Notes: a model not told the origin generated them from the sequence alone. A stretch of 64,000 nt of DNA from Lentzea flava (GCF_014648475.1 NZ_BMRE01000008.1:176988-240987), one strand, 5' to 3'. Positions 33,461-42,557 are shown, numbered from the stretch's first letter. A program made the numbers and translations.

Positions 33461-33514
33461 CCGGAAGCTCGGAAACCCCAGCGGGCAGGCCGCTCATCTG
33501 GTCAGATGGGCGGC

Positions 33515-35560
33515 ATGAGCACCTGGGGGAGATCACTCGTGCTCGCGGTCGCGCTGCTCGCCACCCTCGTGGCCCCAGCGCACGCGAGCAACCGAATCAG
33601 CGTGTCGGCGTCGGAGGTCACGCTCGCACCCGGCCAGAACGCGGCCTCGGTCGGCGTCAGCTGGTCCACCGACGGCAACCAGGTCGTCCAGATCTGGATC
33701 CGCGAGACCGGCAAGGCCGCCAAGCTGTGGCGGCAGGAGGTCAACGGCAGCGCCACCTGGCCGTACCTCCGCCCCGACACCACGACGACGTTCGAGCTGC
33801 GCGGCGGGCCGAACTTCGCCACCGTGCTGGGCACCACGAGCAGCACGGGACGGCCGCCCGGCCGGTTGAGCGCCGATCGCACCCATCTCGCGCTCGCACC
33901 CGGCACGACCGGCACGATCGACCTGGCGTGGACCACGGCACTGAGCGACGCCCAGGTGTGGGTGTCGCACAACGGAAACCCGCAGAAGCTGTACGCGCAG
34001 GGGCCGTCCGGGAAGGGCCGGATCACCTGGATCAGCCGCGGCACCACCGTGTTCACGCTCTGGGCGGGCGTCAAACAGGAACACCTGCTCGACACCCTCG
34101 TCGTCACCGCCGACTCCGGCGCCACGGTCTCGTTCGACCGTCCCGTGGTCAGCCAGAACGAGACCGCCACGGTGCGGTGGACCGGCGGCGAGGCGCGGCT
34201 GGTCAACGACGACGGCACCGAGACCGTGCTGAGCGGCGGGTCGGCCGCGATCGGCACGAGCGGCGCGGACCGCAAGGTCGTGCGGGTCTACGAGGGCGGT
34301 CAGGTCGTCACGCACGCGAGCGTCACGATCCTGCGCGACGCACGCGGCTGGGCGGGCTTCAACTACCTGCCGGAGCACGAGAAGCGGTACCAGGAGTACC
34401 TCGACGACGCGGTGTGGCCGCAGGTGCGCGATCAGGTCGCGCGTGACTTCGACGTGATCGCCTCCACCGGCGGCACCGTCGCGAGGATCGTGCTGTGGCC
34501 GGAGAAGAGCACCGACGCGGCGGCGCAGGCCCGCAACCTCGCCGACCTCGCGGGCATCGCGAAGCAACGCGGCGTCCGGCTCGTCGTCGCGTTCGCCAAC
34601 AGCTGGCTCACGAACCCGAACTGGGACGACAACGGCCTCACGAAGTGGGCCGAGTTCGCCGTCTCCGCTGCGACCTGGATGAACACCTACATCAACGCCC
34701 TGGAACCGACTGACGCGGTCCTGTACTACGACCTGCAGAACGAGACGTCCGGTGTGCGCGGCAGCCAGCCGAACCTCCAGAGCGCTTATGTGGCAATGGT
34801 GTACGACCGCACGGCAGCGCCGAGGGGCAAGCGCGGCGTGTCCGTGATGCACGCGGCGGTCGACGGTCCTGATCTCGCCGCCGCGCTCGTGGGCAAGCCG
34901 ATGGACTTCGTCGACGTCCACGCCTACGCCACTCTTGACCTGCTCGACGGGGCCGTGCGCGGCCTGCGCGAGAAGTTCCCGGCCAGCACGGTGATCGTCG
35001 GCGAGATCGGGCAGAGCGCGCCGGACGCGCAGGCGGAGCGCGACCAGGCCGACTACACCAGGAAGACGCTGGACAGCGTGCAGGTGCCGCTCACGATGGC
35101 CTGGGAGCTCTACGACGACCCGCGCACGCCACCGCACCCGAACAGCATCGCGTTCGGTTACCTCACGAAGAACCGCGCGAAGCCGGGTTACGGCGTGCTG
35201 TGCTCGCGCTGGAGTCTCGTGTCCGACTGCGGCACCCTCCGCGAGGCCACGTCGGCGCAGCCGACGACCCTGGAGGTGAGCGCGAACGTCCAGGCACGGC
35301 CCGGAATCCTCACGTCCAACGCGATCCTGCGCGGCAACGGCACGGCACGGCTCGTGATCACCGAGCTGAGCGAGGCAGGAGCAGAGGTGGCCACCACGCT
35401 GACCGAACCGGTCGCCGTCGGCAGCGAGGGCCTGAACTACCTGCGGTACAAGCAATCCGACGTGCGGCTGCGCAGCGAGACCAAGAGGGTGCGCATCACC
35501 GTGCGCGCGGAGGCGTCGACGCGTCTGCAGGTGGACGCGCTGACCGCGAGCATCAGGTGA
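33515..35560 (+). CDS. Secreted clan-A glycoside hydrolase-like protein with N-terminal beta domains
   Basis: 681 aa. Signal peptide (SLVLAVALLATLVAPAHA), then about 270 residues of beta-sandwich repeats (ISVSASEVTLAPGQNAASVGVSW and later similar LALAPGTTGTIDLAW units). A TIM-barrel follows with the clan-A acid/base Glu in YYDLQNETSG and a candidate nucleophile Glu in VIVGEIGQS. A C-terminal beta domain ends the protein. GH5-like, probably acting on extracellular polysaccharide; the substrate is unknown. ATG 33515 chosen; ATG 33506 adds three residues. The 3' end overlaps the convergent GyrI-like gene by 8 bp. Confidence 0.82.
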   Translation: MSTWGRSLVLAVALLATLVAPAHASNRISVSASEVTLAPGQNAASVGVSWSTDGNQVVQIWIRETGKAAKLWRQEVNGSATWPYLRPDTTTTFELRGGPNFATVLGTTSSTGRPPGRLSADRTHLALAPGTTGTIDLAWTTALSDAQVWVSHNGNPQKLYAQGPSGKGRITWISRGTTVFTLWAGVKQEHLLDTLVVTADSGATVSFDRPVVSQNETATVRWTGGEARLVNDDGTETVLSGGSAAIGTSGADRKVVRVYEGGQVVTHASVTILRDARGWAGFNYLPEHEKRYQEYLDDAVWPQVRDQVARDFDVIASTGGTVARIVLWPEKSTDAAAQARNLADLAGIAKQRGVRLVVAFANSWLTNPNWDDNGLTKWAEFAVSAATWMNTYINALEPTDAVLYYDLQNETSGVRGSQPNLQSAYVAMVYDRTAAPRGKRGVSVMHAAVDGPDLAAALVGKPMDFVDVHAYATLDLLDGAVRGLREKFPASTVIVGEIGQSAPDAQAERDQADYTRKTLDSVQVPLTMAWELYDDPRTPPHPNSIAFGYLTKNRAKPGYGVLCSRWSLVSDCGTLREATSAQPTTLEVSANVQARPGILTSNAILRGNGTARLVITELSEAGAEVATTLTEPVAVGSEGLNYLRYKQSDVRLRSETKRVRITVRAEASTRLQVDALTASIR

Positions 35561-35942
35561 CCGGCACCCACAGCTCGATCGCGGTGTGCCGGCGGTAGAA
35601 CTCGACGAGCGGCCTGGAGGAGTCCCAGGGCCCGGCGGCCTTGAGCTCCTCCATGGCCGGTCCGATCCGCCCGTACAACGCGGGCGGCTCGCCTTCCAGG
35701 ACCGTGCGCCGGTACCGCCCACCGCGCAGCACCCCGACCGCGAGGTCGAACGAGTCGCCGGGCAAGCGCGGCGTGCAGACGGTGTAGGTGCCCGCCGTCT
35801 CGTCGATGCGCGCGAACATCTTGCGGCCCTTGAGCCCGACGAGGTTCTCGAACCAGTCCCACGCCTCGCTCATCGCGGTGAGCTCGTCGGCGACGGTGTG
35901 CTCGAGCACCTCGACGTCGTCACGGGTGATGAGAGCGACCAC
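35553..35942 (-). CDS. GyrI-like small-molecule-binding domain protein
   Basis: 129 aa. The second half has the GyrI/effector-binding outline: DLAVGVLRGGRYRRTVLEGE, a helix PALYGRIGPAMEELKAAG, and the terminal RPLVEFYRRHTAIELWVPV. Stand-alone domains of this fold bind drugs or hydrophobic ligands. Start at GTG 35942 with GAAGGCG upstream; codons further upstream are poor. No regulatory DNA-binding domain is attached. Assignment is tentative. Confidence 0.6.
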   Translation of the reverse strand: MVALITRDDVEVLEHTVADELTAMSEAWDWFENLVGLKGRKMFARIDETAGTYTVCTPRLPGDSFDLAVGVLRGGRYRRTVLEGEPPALYGRIGPAMEELKAAGPWDSSRPLVEFYRRHTAIELWVPVT

Positions 35943-36067
35943 GGTAAGCGCCTTCCCGAATTGGTGCGTCGAATATGTCGAACGCGCTCCGCCGACCCTA
36001 GTCCGGCGCGAATTCACCGGCTACCGTGCAACGCGAATCCCGTTCATGTTCGGCGAAGGCGGCGGCG

Positions 36068-37765
36068 ATGCGGCGAGCGGTGCTCCTGACGGTCTTGTTC
36101 CTGCTCTCGTTCGTGATCACTCCGGTGCGGGCGGAGTCGTTCGACGGCTCCGAGCTCCGGGTGTCCGGCGGGGTGTTCCGCGACGAGCACGGCCGCGAGG
36201 TGGTGTTGCGCGGCTTCAACGTCTCGGGCACGGCGAAGCTCGCGGAATACCGCGGCCTGCCGTTCGCGAACGTCGCCGACGCGCGCAAGTCGGCCGTCGC
36301 GATGAAGCAGCTGACGGGTGCCAACGCGGTGCGGTTCCTGCTGACGTGGGCGTGGATCGAACCGCAGCGCGGCCAGATCGACGACGCCTACCTCGACGGG
36401 GTCACAGCGCAGTTGCGGGCGTTCACCGATCAGGGGATCCGCGTCTACCTCGACTTCCACCAGGACCTGTACTCGCGCTATCTGTTCAACTCCGGCAGCT
36501 GGTACACCGGCGACGGCGCGCCGGCGTGGGCGGCGAGCGGGTACCCCAAGGAGTCGTGCGGCCTCTGCTTCCACTGGGGCCAGAACATGAAGAACAACAA
36601 CGCCGTCACCGCGGCCACCTACGACTTCTGGCACAACCGCAACGGCGTGCAGGACTCGTTCCTCAACGCGGCCGCGGAGGCGCTCAAGCACGTCAAGAAC
36701 GCCTTGCCCGCCAACGAGTTCAAGCTCGTCGTCGGCGTCGACCCGCTCAACGAGCCCTACGCGGGCAAGTACGACAGCGGCCAGACCTCGCAGCAGTGGG
36801 AGCGCGATCTCCTGATGCCGTTCTACCAGCGCTTCCGGACCAAGATGGACGATGCGGGCTGGGCGTCGAAGCCCGCGTTCGTCGAGCCGCTGGTGTTCTG
36901 GAACCAGAACGTGGACTTCTTCGCCGAACCCGGCGGTCTCGCGCTGGTGCAGGCGCTGGGCGAGCGGTTCGTGTTCAACGCGCACTTCTACGACGGCAAG
37001 GCGCAGTCCGGGCTTCTGATGCCGGGCAAGGCGGCCGACGGCCAGTACACCCAGGCGTTCCGCACGATCCGCGATCGCGCCACCGCGCTCGGCACCACGT
37101 CGATCGTCTCGGAGTTCGGCCACCCGGTCGCCGGCAACACCTCGGACAAGCTCTCCTCGGTGCTCAAGGGGATCTACCAGGGCCTCGACTCGACCTCGCA
37201 GGGCTCCCGCTGGTGGTCGGCGCCGCGCGGCAGCGCGATCTCGGGCAGCCAGTGGCACTGGGACATCAACTACGGCCGCCACCACGAGCTGATGAACGAC
37301 AACCCGAACAAGGTCATGACCGACGGCGACGCGATGAACGAGGAGCACTTCTCGGCGGTCAAGCTCGACGCGTCCGGCACCCCGGTGCTCACCGTCGACC
37401 GCGCTCTGGTCGACCGCGTCTACCCGCAGGCCGTCGCGGGCACCACGCTCGCCTTCGCCTACGAGGACCGCGCCTACCAGACCTGGCAGCAGATCCCGCT
37501 GGCAGCCGTCCGCACCCTCGTCGGCAACGCGCCGTTCGCGGTCATCGTCTGGGACGCCGACGGCGGCACCGCGCCGACCGAGCTGCACCTGCCCGAGTCG
37601 CTGCGCTCACCGCTGGTCGTGAGCTCGGCGTCGGCCACGGTCAACGGCGACAGGCTGCTGCTCCGCAGTGGGGCGGGACGGCAGTTCGCGCTGGTCACGG
37701 CCGCGTCGGGCGGGAACGTCGCTGCGGCTGAGGCCGAACTGCGCAACTGGTACGTAAGCTGGTGA
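36068..37765 (+). CDS. Secreted GH5 endoglycoceramidase-type glycosidase
   Basis: 565 aa. Signal peptide (AVLLTVLFLLSFVITPVRA), then a GH5 barrel opening with VLRGFNVSGTAKL and including LDFHQDLYSRYLF, typical of endoglycosylceramidases. Acid/base Glu is in VDPLNEPYAG and the nucleophile Glu in IVSEFGHPVAG. A C-terminal beta-sandwich of ~90 residues follows. Such enzymes release the oligosaccharide from glycolipids. ATG 36068 with GAAGGCGG upstream. It is the second secreted clan-A glycosidase in 2.5 kb. Confidence 0.88.
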   Translation: MRRAVLLTVLFLLSFVITPVRAESFDGSELRVSGGVFRDEHGREVVLRGFNVSGTAKLAEYRGLPFANVADARKSAVAMKQLTGANAVRFLLTWAWIEPQRGQIDDAYLDGVTAQLRAFTDQGIRVYLDFHQDLYSRYLFNSGSWYTGDGAPAWAASGYPKESCGLCFHWGQNMKNNNAVTAATYDFWHNRNGVQDSFLNAAAEALKHVKNALPANEFKLVVGVDPLNEPYAGKYDSGQTSQQWERDLLMPFYQRFRTKMDDAGWASKPAFVEPLVFWNQNVDFFAEPGGLALVQALGERFVFNAHFYDGKAQSGLLMPGKAADGQYTQAFRTIRDRATALGTTSIVSEFGHPVAGNTSDKLSSVLKGIYQGLDSTSQGSRWWSAPRGSAISGSQWHWDINYGRHHELMNDNPNKVMTDGDAMNEEHFSAVKLDASGTPVLTVDRALVDRVYPQAVAGTTLAFAYEDRAYQTWQQIPLAAVRTLVGNAPFAVIVWDADGGTAPTELHLPESLRSPLVVSSASATVNGDRLLLRSGAGRQFALVTAASGGNVAAAEAELRNWYVSW

Positions 37766-37766
37766 A

Positions 37767-38663
37767 GTGCGAACCAGGCCGACCCTGACGTGGTCTCCTT
37801 CAGGCCCGTCGCTGCCGCGCACCACCACCCTCACCGACGTGATCCCGATCGTCGACGAGGGCGGCGTGCTGGTGCTCAGCGGCGCGGGCCTGTCCACGGA
37901 GTCCGGGATCCCGGACTACCGCGGTGAGGGCGGGTCGCTGCGCAAGCACACCCCGATGACCTACGAGGAGTTCACGACGAGTCCCGCCGGCCGGCAGCGC
38001 TACTGGGCCCGCAGCCACGTCGGCTGGCGCACCATCGCCCGCGCGCACCCCAACGCGGGCCACCACGCCGTCACCCGGCTCGGCCAGAAGCTGTCCGGCG
38101 TGATCACCCAGAACGTCGACGGCCTGCACCAGGCCGCTGGCAGCAGGGACGTCGTGGAACTGCACGGCGGCCTGGACCGCGTGATCTGCCTGGACTGCGG
38201 GATGCTCTCGCCGCGCGTCGAGCTGGACCGCCGCCTGCGCGAGGCCAACCCGGACTTCGCCGCCACCACCGACGAGATCAACCCGGACGGCGACGTCTTC
38301 CTGCCGGAGGACCAGGTCCGCGGCTTCGAGGTGGTGGGCTGCGAGGAGTGCGGCGGTGTTCTCAAGCCGGACGTCGTGTTCTTCGGCGAGAACGTCCCGC
38401 GCCCGCGCGTGGAGCAGTGCTACTCGCTCGTCGACAACGCGCGTTCGCTGCTCGTCCTCGGCTCGTCCCTGACGGTCATGTCCGGCCTCAGGTTCGTCCG
38501 CCGTGCCGCGGAGTCCGGCATCCCGGTCGTGATCATCAACCGCGGTGAGACGCGTGGCGACCCGTACGCGTCCATCAGGGTCGACCTGCCGTTGGGCAAA
38601 TCGCTCACCGAGCTGGCGGATGTCGTTCTACAGTCCGGGAATGGTGACCTTCCCGGTCGATGA
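37767..38663 (+). CDS. Sir2-family NAD-dependent deacylase
   Basis: 298 aa sirtuin. NAD loop SGAGLSTESGIPDYRG, TQNVDGLHQAAG, catalytic His in VELHGGLDR, a zinc site from CLDC and CEEC, and the GSSLTVMSGL cofactor loop. Removes acyl groups from lysines using NAD. GTG start 2 nt after the GH5 stop. The 3' end overlaps the DUF4419 gene by 23 nt, so those two are coupled. Longer N-terminal lead than many family members. Confidence 0.92.
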   Translation: MRTRPTLTWSPSGPSLPRTTTLTDVIPIVDEGGVLVLSGAGLSTESGIPDYRGEGGSLRKHTPMTYEEFTTSPAGRQRYWARSHVGWRTIARAHPNAGHHAVTRLGQKLSGVITQNVDGLHQAAGSRDVVELHGGLDRVICLDCGMLSPRVELDRRLREANPDFAATTDEINPDGDVFLPEDQVRGFEVVGCEECGGVLKPDVVFFGENVPRPRVEQCYSLVDNARSLLVLGSSLTVMSGLRFVRRAAESGIPVVIINRGETRGDPYASIRVDLPLGKSLTELADVVLQSGNGDLPGR

Positions 38664-40026
38664 CGTCACGCCCGTCACCGATGCCCTGCCGACGAGCCCG
38701 TTCGCTCTGCGGTTCCCGGACGCGCTCGTGGTCGGTGGTGACACCGAGGTCCTGGCTCCCGACGGTGTCCACCCGCTGCTGAGCGCCGTCGCGAAGGCGT
38801 TCGCCGAACACCGTCCGCTCGTGCTGACCCCGGACGCGGTCTGGCTGACCATCGCCCGCGGCGTCGCACAGCACGTGAAGCTGCACGCCGAGGAACTGCG
38901 CCAGCTGCTCGTGAGCCACAGCGGCAAGAAGCGCCTGGAAATCGTGCTCGACGGCCCGATGCCCACCGACGCACGCTCGTGGGCGCACGTCGTGGAACTG
39001 TTCGCGAAGCAGATCGGCGACACGACGTTCGAATGCGACTTCAGCACCAGCACGGACGTCGAACGCGTGGCGGGCCGCGTGGCGCTGATGGACGCCTACT
39101 CGCCGTACTACGCCTACTGGATGACGTGCGTCTGCGGCATCCCGTCGATTACGCTCACCGGAACCGCGGACGACTGGCGCAAGATCCGCGCCCGCGTCGA
39201 CGACCTGAGCGTTCTCGGCCTGGGCAAGTGGGTGCGGTCACTCGCGCCGATCATGGACCAGTTCGTGAGCGCCGCTTCGGGCACCGTGCGCCGGGAGTTC
39301 TGGCAGCGCATCTACAACCCGGCCGACGCGTACGGCGGCGAGATCGTCACGGGCTGGATCACCCGGTTCTACCCGTACCTCGCGATCAGCGGCACCAACG
39401 GCCACCCCAACCCCATGCTCGACCTGCGCCTCAGCGAACCCCGCGACCGGACCGACGCCGGCATCAGGACGGAGACGGTGCCCGCCACCCTGTGCCGCGC
39501 CACGATCAACGTCAACGACCTCGGCACACTCCGCGTGGTGGCTTTGGACGCGGGCCTGGTCGGCGTGGCCCAGGACGAGGACGGCGCGCTCCGCCCAGTG
39601 GCGGGGTGGGTGCTCGTCGACGCGCCGCCGGCCATCGACGAGGTGCTCGACCGGCTCGTCGCGGAGCACGAGACGACCCCGCCGGTGGAAGGCGACGTGT
39701 TCGGACCGTCCGGCGGCGGCGAGGCGATCGCCCTGTACCACCGGATCGGCTCGGCCTCGTTGTTCGACGGGGCGTGGCGACTGCGCCCGCACACCGAGAG
39801 GGCCCACCTGCAGTCGGGTCGGCACTACGCCCAGGCGCTGATCGATCTCGCGGACGGCAGGCGGATCGCCGAGACCGAGGACTCGCACTGGATCGTGCTG
39901 CGCGACGGCGACGATCCCGCGACCGTGCCGGTGCTCGGCACGTCGCTGGCGCACCTGCTGGACGCGGCGATGGACTCGGGCGGCGACATCGCTCACCTCG
40001 AGGTGGGCAAGCTCGCCGACCTCTGA
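38641..40026 (+). CDS. DUF4419 protein
   Basis: 461 aa. Conserved-looking core: PDAVWLTIARGVAQHVKLHAEELR, the CDFSTSTDVERVAGRVALMDAY stretch, CVCGIPSITLTGTADDWRKI, and GWITRFYPYL. These match DUF4419, a family of unknown function found in fungi and bacteria. ATG 38641 lies inside the sirtuin gene end. No signal peptide or membrane helix. Function unknown; coupling to a sirtuin is the main clue. Confidence 0.82.
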   Translation: MVTFPVDDVTPVTDALPTSPFALRFPDALVVGGDTEVLAPDGVHPLLSAVAKAFAEHRPLVLTPDAVWLTIARGVAQHVKLHAEELRQLLVSHSGKKRLEIVLDGPMPTDARSWAHVVELFAKQIGDTTFECDFSTSTDVERVAGRVALMDAYSPYYAYWMTCVCGIPSITLTGTADDWRKIRARVDDLSVLGLGKWVRSLAPIMDQFVSAASGTVRREFWQRIYNPADAYGGEIVTGWITRFYPYLAISGTNGHPNPMLDLRLSEPRDRTDAGIRTETVPATLCRATINVNDLGTLRVVALDAGLVGVAQDEDGALRPVAGWVLVDAPPAIDEVLDRLVAEHETTPPVEGDVFGPSGGGEAIALYHRIGSASLFDGAWRLRPHTERAHLQSGRHYAQALIDLADGRRIAETEDSHWIVLRDGDDPATVPVLGTSLAHLLDAAMDSGGDIAHLEVGKLADL

Positions 40027-40043
40027 GGGCGTGCCGGGTGGTG

Positions 40044-40062
40044 GATGAAGGGACCCTTCATC
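40044..40062. terminator. Palindromic terminator between convergent genes
   Basis: GATGAAGGG-A-CCCTTCATC, a perfect 9-bp inverted repeat around one central base, in the 64-bp gap between the convergent DUF4419 and S4 genes. Probably a bidirectional terminator. Confidence 0.6.
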
Positions 40063-40090
40063 GACGGCGAGCTACCTGTGGGTGCGCGCA

Positions 40091-40447
40091 CTAGCCCTGC
40101 GACCGGAAGCGGTCCAGCACGCGCCGCTCGCGCTTGGTGGGCCGCCCCGCACCACGATCGCGCCGCGCGACGGGGATGTCCGGCGGTGGCGGGGGAGTGC
40201 GGTCGATGAAGCACGTGGCGGCGTCCGCCGCGCCCACCCGCTTCTGGATCACCCGGACGACCTCGACGATCCGGGTTCGGTCGCCGACCCGTGCCCGGAC
40301 GTGATCGCCGGGCACCACGATCGTCGACGGCTTCGCGGGCTTGTCGTTGATGCGCACGTGCCCGCCACGGCACGCCGCTGCGGCGTCCGGGCGGGTCTTC
40401 GTCAGCCGGACGGCCCACAGCCAGCGGTCGATGCGCGTGGACTCCAC
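40091..40447 (-). CDS. S4-domain RNA-binding protein (Hsp15-like)
   Basis: 118 aa. N-terminal S4 domain (RIDRWLWAVRLTKTRPDAAAACRGGHVRIN, then KPSTIVVPGDHVRAR) and a basic C-terminal tail (GRPTKRERRVLDRFR). Hsp15-type proteins bind 50S subunits carrying stalled nascent chains and help recycling. GTG start at 40447, divergent from the chorismate mutase gene with only about 10-28 bp between starts. Confidence 0.88.
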   Translation of the reverse strand: MESTRIDRWLWAVRLTKTRPDAAAACRGGHVRINDKPAKPSTIVVPGDHVRARVGDRTRIVEVVRVIQKRVGAADAATCFIDRTPPPPPDIPVARRDRGAGRPTKRERRVLDRFRSQG

Positions 40448-40474
40448 CCCGCCATCATGGCACCCTCGGAGATC

Positions 40475-41011
40475 ATGAAGATCCTGGCGGTCACTCTCGC
40501 CCTCGCCGCGTCGCTCACCCCCGTCGGCCCGCTCGGTGAGCTCACCGGCCTCGCGGTGCAGCGCGTCCAGGTCGCGGACCTGGTGGCAGCGGCCAAGTTC
40601 GGCACCCCGCAGCCCATCGACGACCCGGCGCGCGAACAGCAGGTGCTCGACACCGTGCGCACCAAGGCCGTCCAGCTGAACCTCGACCCGGAGAACGCCG
40701 CGAGGTTCTTCCGCGCCCAGATCGAGGCGAACAAGCTGGTGCAGCGCGGCCTCTACGCGCGCTGGACCGAGCACCCCGAGGAGGTGCCGGCGAAGCGCCC
40801 CGACCTCGGCACCGAGGTGCGGCCGATCCTCGACCGCCTCACCACGGACATCCTCACCGAGCTCAAGGACACCGAGCAGCTCCGCAAGCCCACGCTGCGG
40901 TGCGAGATCCACGCGACGATCGCGGAACGGTCGGCGGTCGTGCTGCACCGCCTCGACCGGTTGCACGAGGACGCGCTGGCCGAGGCGATGAGCACGGTCT
41001 GTTCGGAGTAG
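40475..41011 (+). CDS. Secreted chorismate mutase (AroQ gamma type)
   Basis: 178 aa. Signal peptide (KILAVTLALAASLTPVGP) followed by the all-helical AroQ-gamma core: RVQVADLVAAAKFGTPQPIDDPAREQQVL and ENAARFFRAQIEANKLVQRGLYARW. These hold the Arg, Lys and Gln residues expected for chorismate binding. Converts chorismate to prephenate outside the cytoplasm, as the secreted Mycobacterium enzyme does; its purpose there is unclear. ATG 40475 has CGGAG upstream; ATG 40457 would add six residues. Confidence 0.88.
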   Translation: MKILAVTLALAASLTPVGPLGELTGLAVQRVQVADLVAAAKFGTPQPIDDPAREQQVLDTVRTKAVQLNLDPENAARFFRAQIEANKLVQRGLYARWTEHPEEVPAKRPDLGTEVRPILDRLTTDILTELKDTEQLRKPTLRCEIHATIAERSAVVLHRLDRLHEDALAEAMSTVCSE

Positions 41012-41012
41012 A

Positions 41013-41390
41013 TCAACCTGATGTGACGGTGCCTGATGTGACGGAGTCCGCCACGCCCGCCGCGTTCCCGGCGTCCACAGTGGACTTCAGCCCGAGCATC
41101 CTGGCGAGGCCCGACAGTTCGAGCACGCGTGTCACCTGTGCGGACGCGGCGGACAGGCGCAGCCCTCCCGCGGCGGCCGAGGCGCGGGCGTGTCCGCGGA
41201 CGAGCGCGGACACGCCGCTGGAGTCGCAGAAGGGAACGGCGGAGAGGTCCAGGACGACGTAGCGGTGGCCCTGGTCGAGGAGGCGGTCCAGCCGGGCGAG
41301 CAGTCGTTCCGCGCCGGAGGTGTCGAGTTCCCCCGAAACCACGAGGGTGGTGGAGGCAGGCGTCGACTCGGTGACCGTGACAACGAGCAT
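41013..41390 (-). CDS. STAS-domain anti-sigma-factor antagonist
   Basis: 125 aa. STAS fold with the phosphorylatable Ser region DSSGVSALV (residues 56-64) and the LVVSGELDTSGAERL N-terminal strand and helix. Its dephosphorylated form would bind an anti-sigma kinase and free a SigB-type sigma factor. No kinase or sigma gene is adjacent. ATG 41390 chosen. The C terminus has a small duplication (VTSGTVTSG) from a 13-bp direct repeat (41017-41029, 41032-41044). Confidence 0.88.
   Translation of the reverse strand: MLVVTVTESTPASTTLVVSGELDTSGAERLLARLDRLLDQGHRYVVLDLSAVPFCDSSGVSALVRGHARASAAAGGLRLSAASAQVTRVLELSGLARMLGLKSTVDAGNAAGVADSVTSGTVTSG
41074..41084. repeat. TCCACWGTGGA palindrome, copy 3
   Basis: TCCACAGTGGA inside the STAS gene; on the coding strand it encodes Ser-Thr-Val-Asp. 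Confidence 0.7.
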
Positions 41391-41504
41391 CCCGCACAGG
41401 TACCCGCGCAGCACGAGGTGAAACGCGGTCCGCTCACCGGTTTTCAAGTTGTCCAGTCAAGCACAGCAGGAGTTCTCTCGCAGAAGACGCGAAAGGGGAC
41501 CCAC

Positions 41505-42557
41505 GTGCGCGTGCTGCTGACCTCGTTGCCCATCCGCTCCCACCTGATGCCGGCCGTCGTGCCTCTCGCCGCGGCGCTGCGCGAACGGGGCCACGAGGCC
41601 GTGATCGCCACCGGACCGGCCATGGCGCACCTCGACCACGTGGCCGTCATGCCGGACATCCCGGCACCGCAGGACTTCGGCCCGCCACCGCCGTGGGCGC
41701 CGGAGCGCGACGGCGTGCTGGACGTGCCGCTGTGGGCGGAGGAACTGGTGATCAGGGCCGTCGCCAACATCCTCGACTTCGCCCGCCGCTGGCGCCCCGA
41801 CGTGATCCTGCGCGAGACCAACGAGTACGGCGGCCAGATCGCGGCCGAGGTGCTCGGCATCCCGCACGCCGTGCTCGACATAGCGCCGTTCGCGCCGCTG
41901 GAGATCGACCGGCTCGACGAACGCAAGGACGCGGTGCGCGCCAGGTTCAGGGCCGTCGCCACCGCACCGTCGTTCACCGCGGGCCTCGCACCGCCGTACT
42001 GGCATCCGGCGCAGCACCACTACCGCGTGCCGACCGACCGGACCACGATTCCGGACGCTCCGGAGATCATCGCCACGTTCGGTACCAACGCCGGGCTGCT
42101 GCTGAGGGGATCGACCCTCCTCCACGTCGTCGCGGAGGCACTGGGCCAGGTCCCGGCGCGGTCGATCCTCGCGATCGGTGAGGGCGAGTGGACGGGCCCG
42201 CGGCCGCACAACGTCGAGCTGCGACCGGAAGTCCCGCAACAACGGCTGCTCAACACCGCGAAGGTGTTCGTGACGCACGCGGGCTACAGCAGCGTGCGCG
42301 AGGCGTTGACCGCCGCGGTGCCGATGGTCGCGGTGCCGTTGTTCGCCGACCAACCGCGCAACGCGGCCAAAGTCGAAGATCTGAAAGCGGGCCTGAGCGT
42401 CGGCGTGAAAGGTCTGAACGCGGACGCGCTGGCCGAAAAGATCACAGTGGTTCTCGGCACGAAGGCGTACCACGACACGGCTGAGACATTGGCCGCCGAG
42501 ATGGCGGAACTGCCGGTGTTCACGAATGTTGCGGACCATCTCGTATCCGCTGTGTGA
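41505..42557 (+). CDS. GT1-type glycosyltransferase
   Basis: 350 aa GT-B glycosyltransferase of the MGT/macrolide group. N-terminal acceptor domain (VLLTSLPIRSHLMPAVVPLAAALRERGHEV-like) and C-terminal sugar-nucleotide site (FVTHAGYSSVREALTAAVPMVAVPLFADQPRNA) with the family His-Ala-Gly and the PLFADQ motif. At 350 aa it is shorter than the usual 390-420. GTG 41505 has GAAAGGGG upstream. No aglycone biosynthesis genes are close by. It could glycosylate a xenobiotic or natural product. Confidence 0.88.
   Translation: MRVLLTSLPIRSHLMPAVVPLAAALRERGHEAVIATGPAMAHLDHVAVMPDIPAPQDFGPPPPWAPERDGVLDVPLWAEELVIRAVANILDFARRWRPDVILRETNEYGGQIAAEVLGIPHAVLDIAPFAPLEIDRLDERKDAVRARFRAVATAPSFTAGLAPPYWHPAQHHYRVPTDRTTIPDAPEIIATFGTNAGLLLRGSTLLHVVAEALGQVPARSILAIGEGEWTGPRPHNVELRPEVPQQRLLNTAKVFVTHAGYSSVREALTAAVPMVAVPLFADQPRNAAKVEDLKAGLSVGVKGLNADALAEKITVVLGTKAYHDTAETLAAEMAELPVFTNVADHLVSAV

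Noticed and set aside
33533..35722. Minus-strand 729-codon open frame
   Set aside because: Antisense to the secreted glycosidase gene, low-complexity Arg/His/Val protein, no motif; typical GC-rich shadow.
41505..42557. Natural-product gene cluster around the GT1 and P450 genes
   Set aside because: The genes are 20 kb apart, and no polyketide synthase, peptide synthetase or other core enzyme is in the window.
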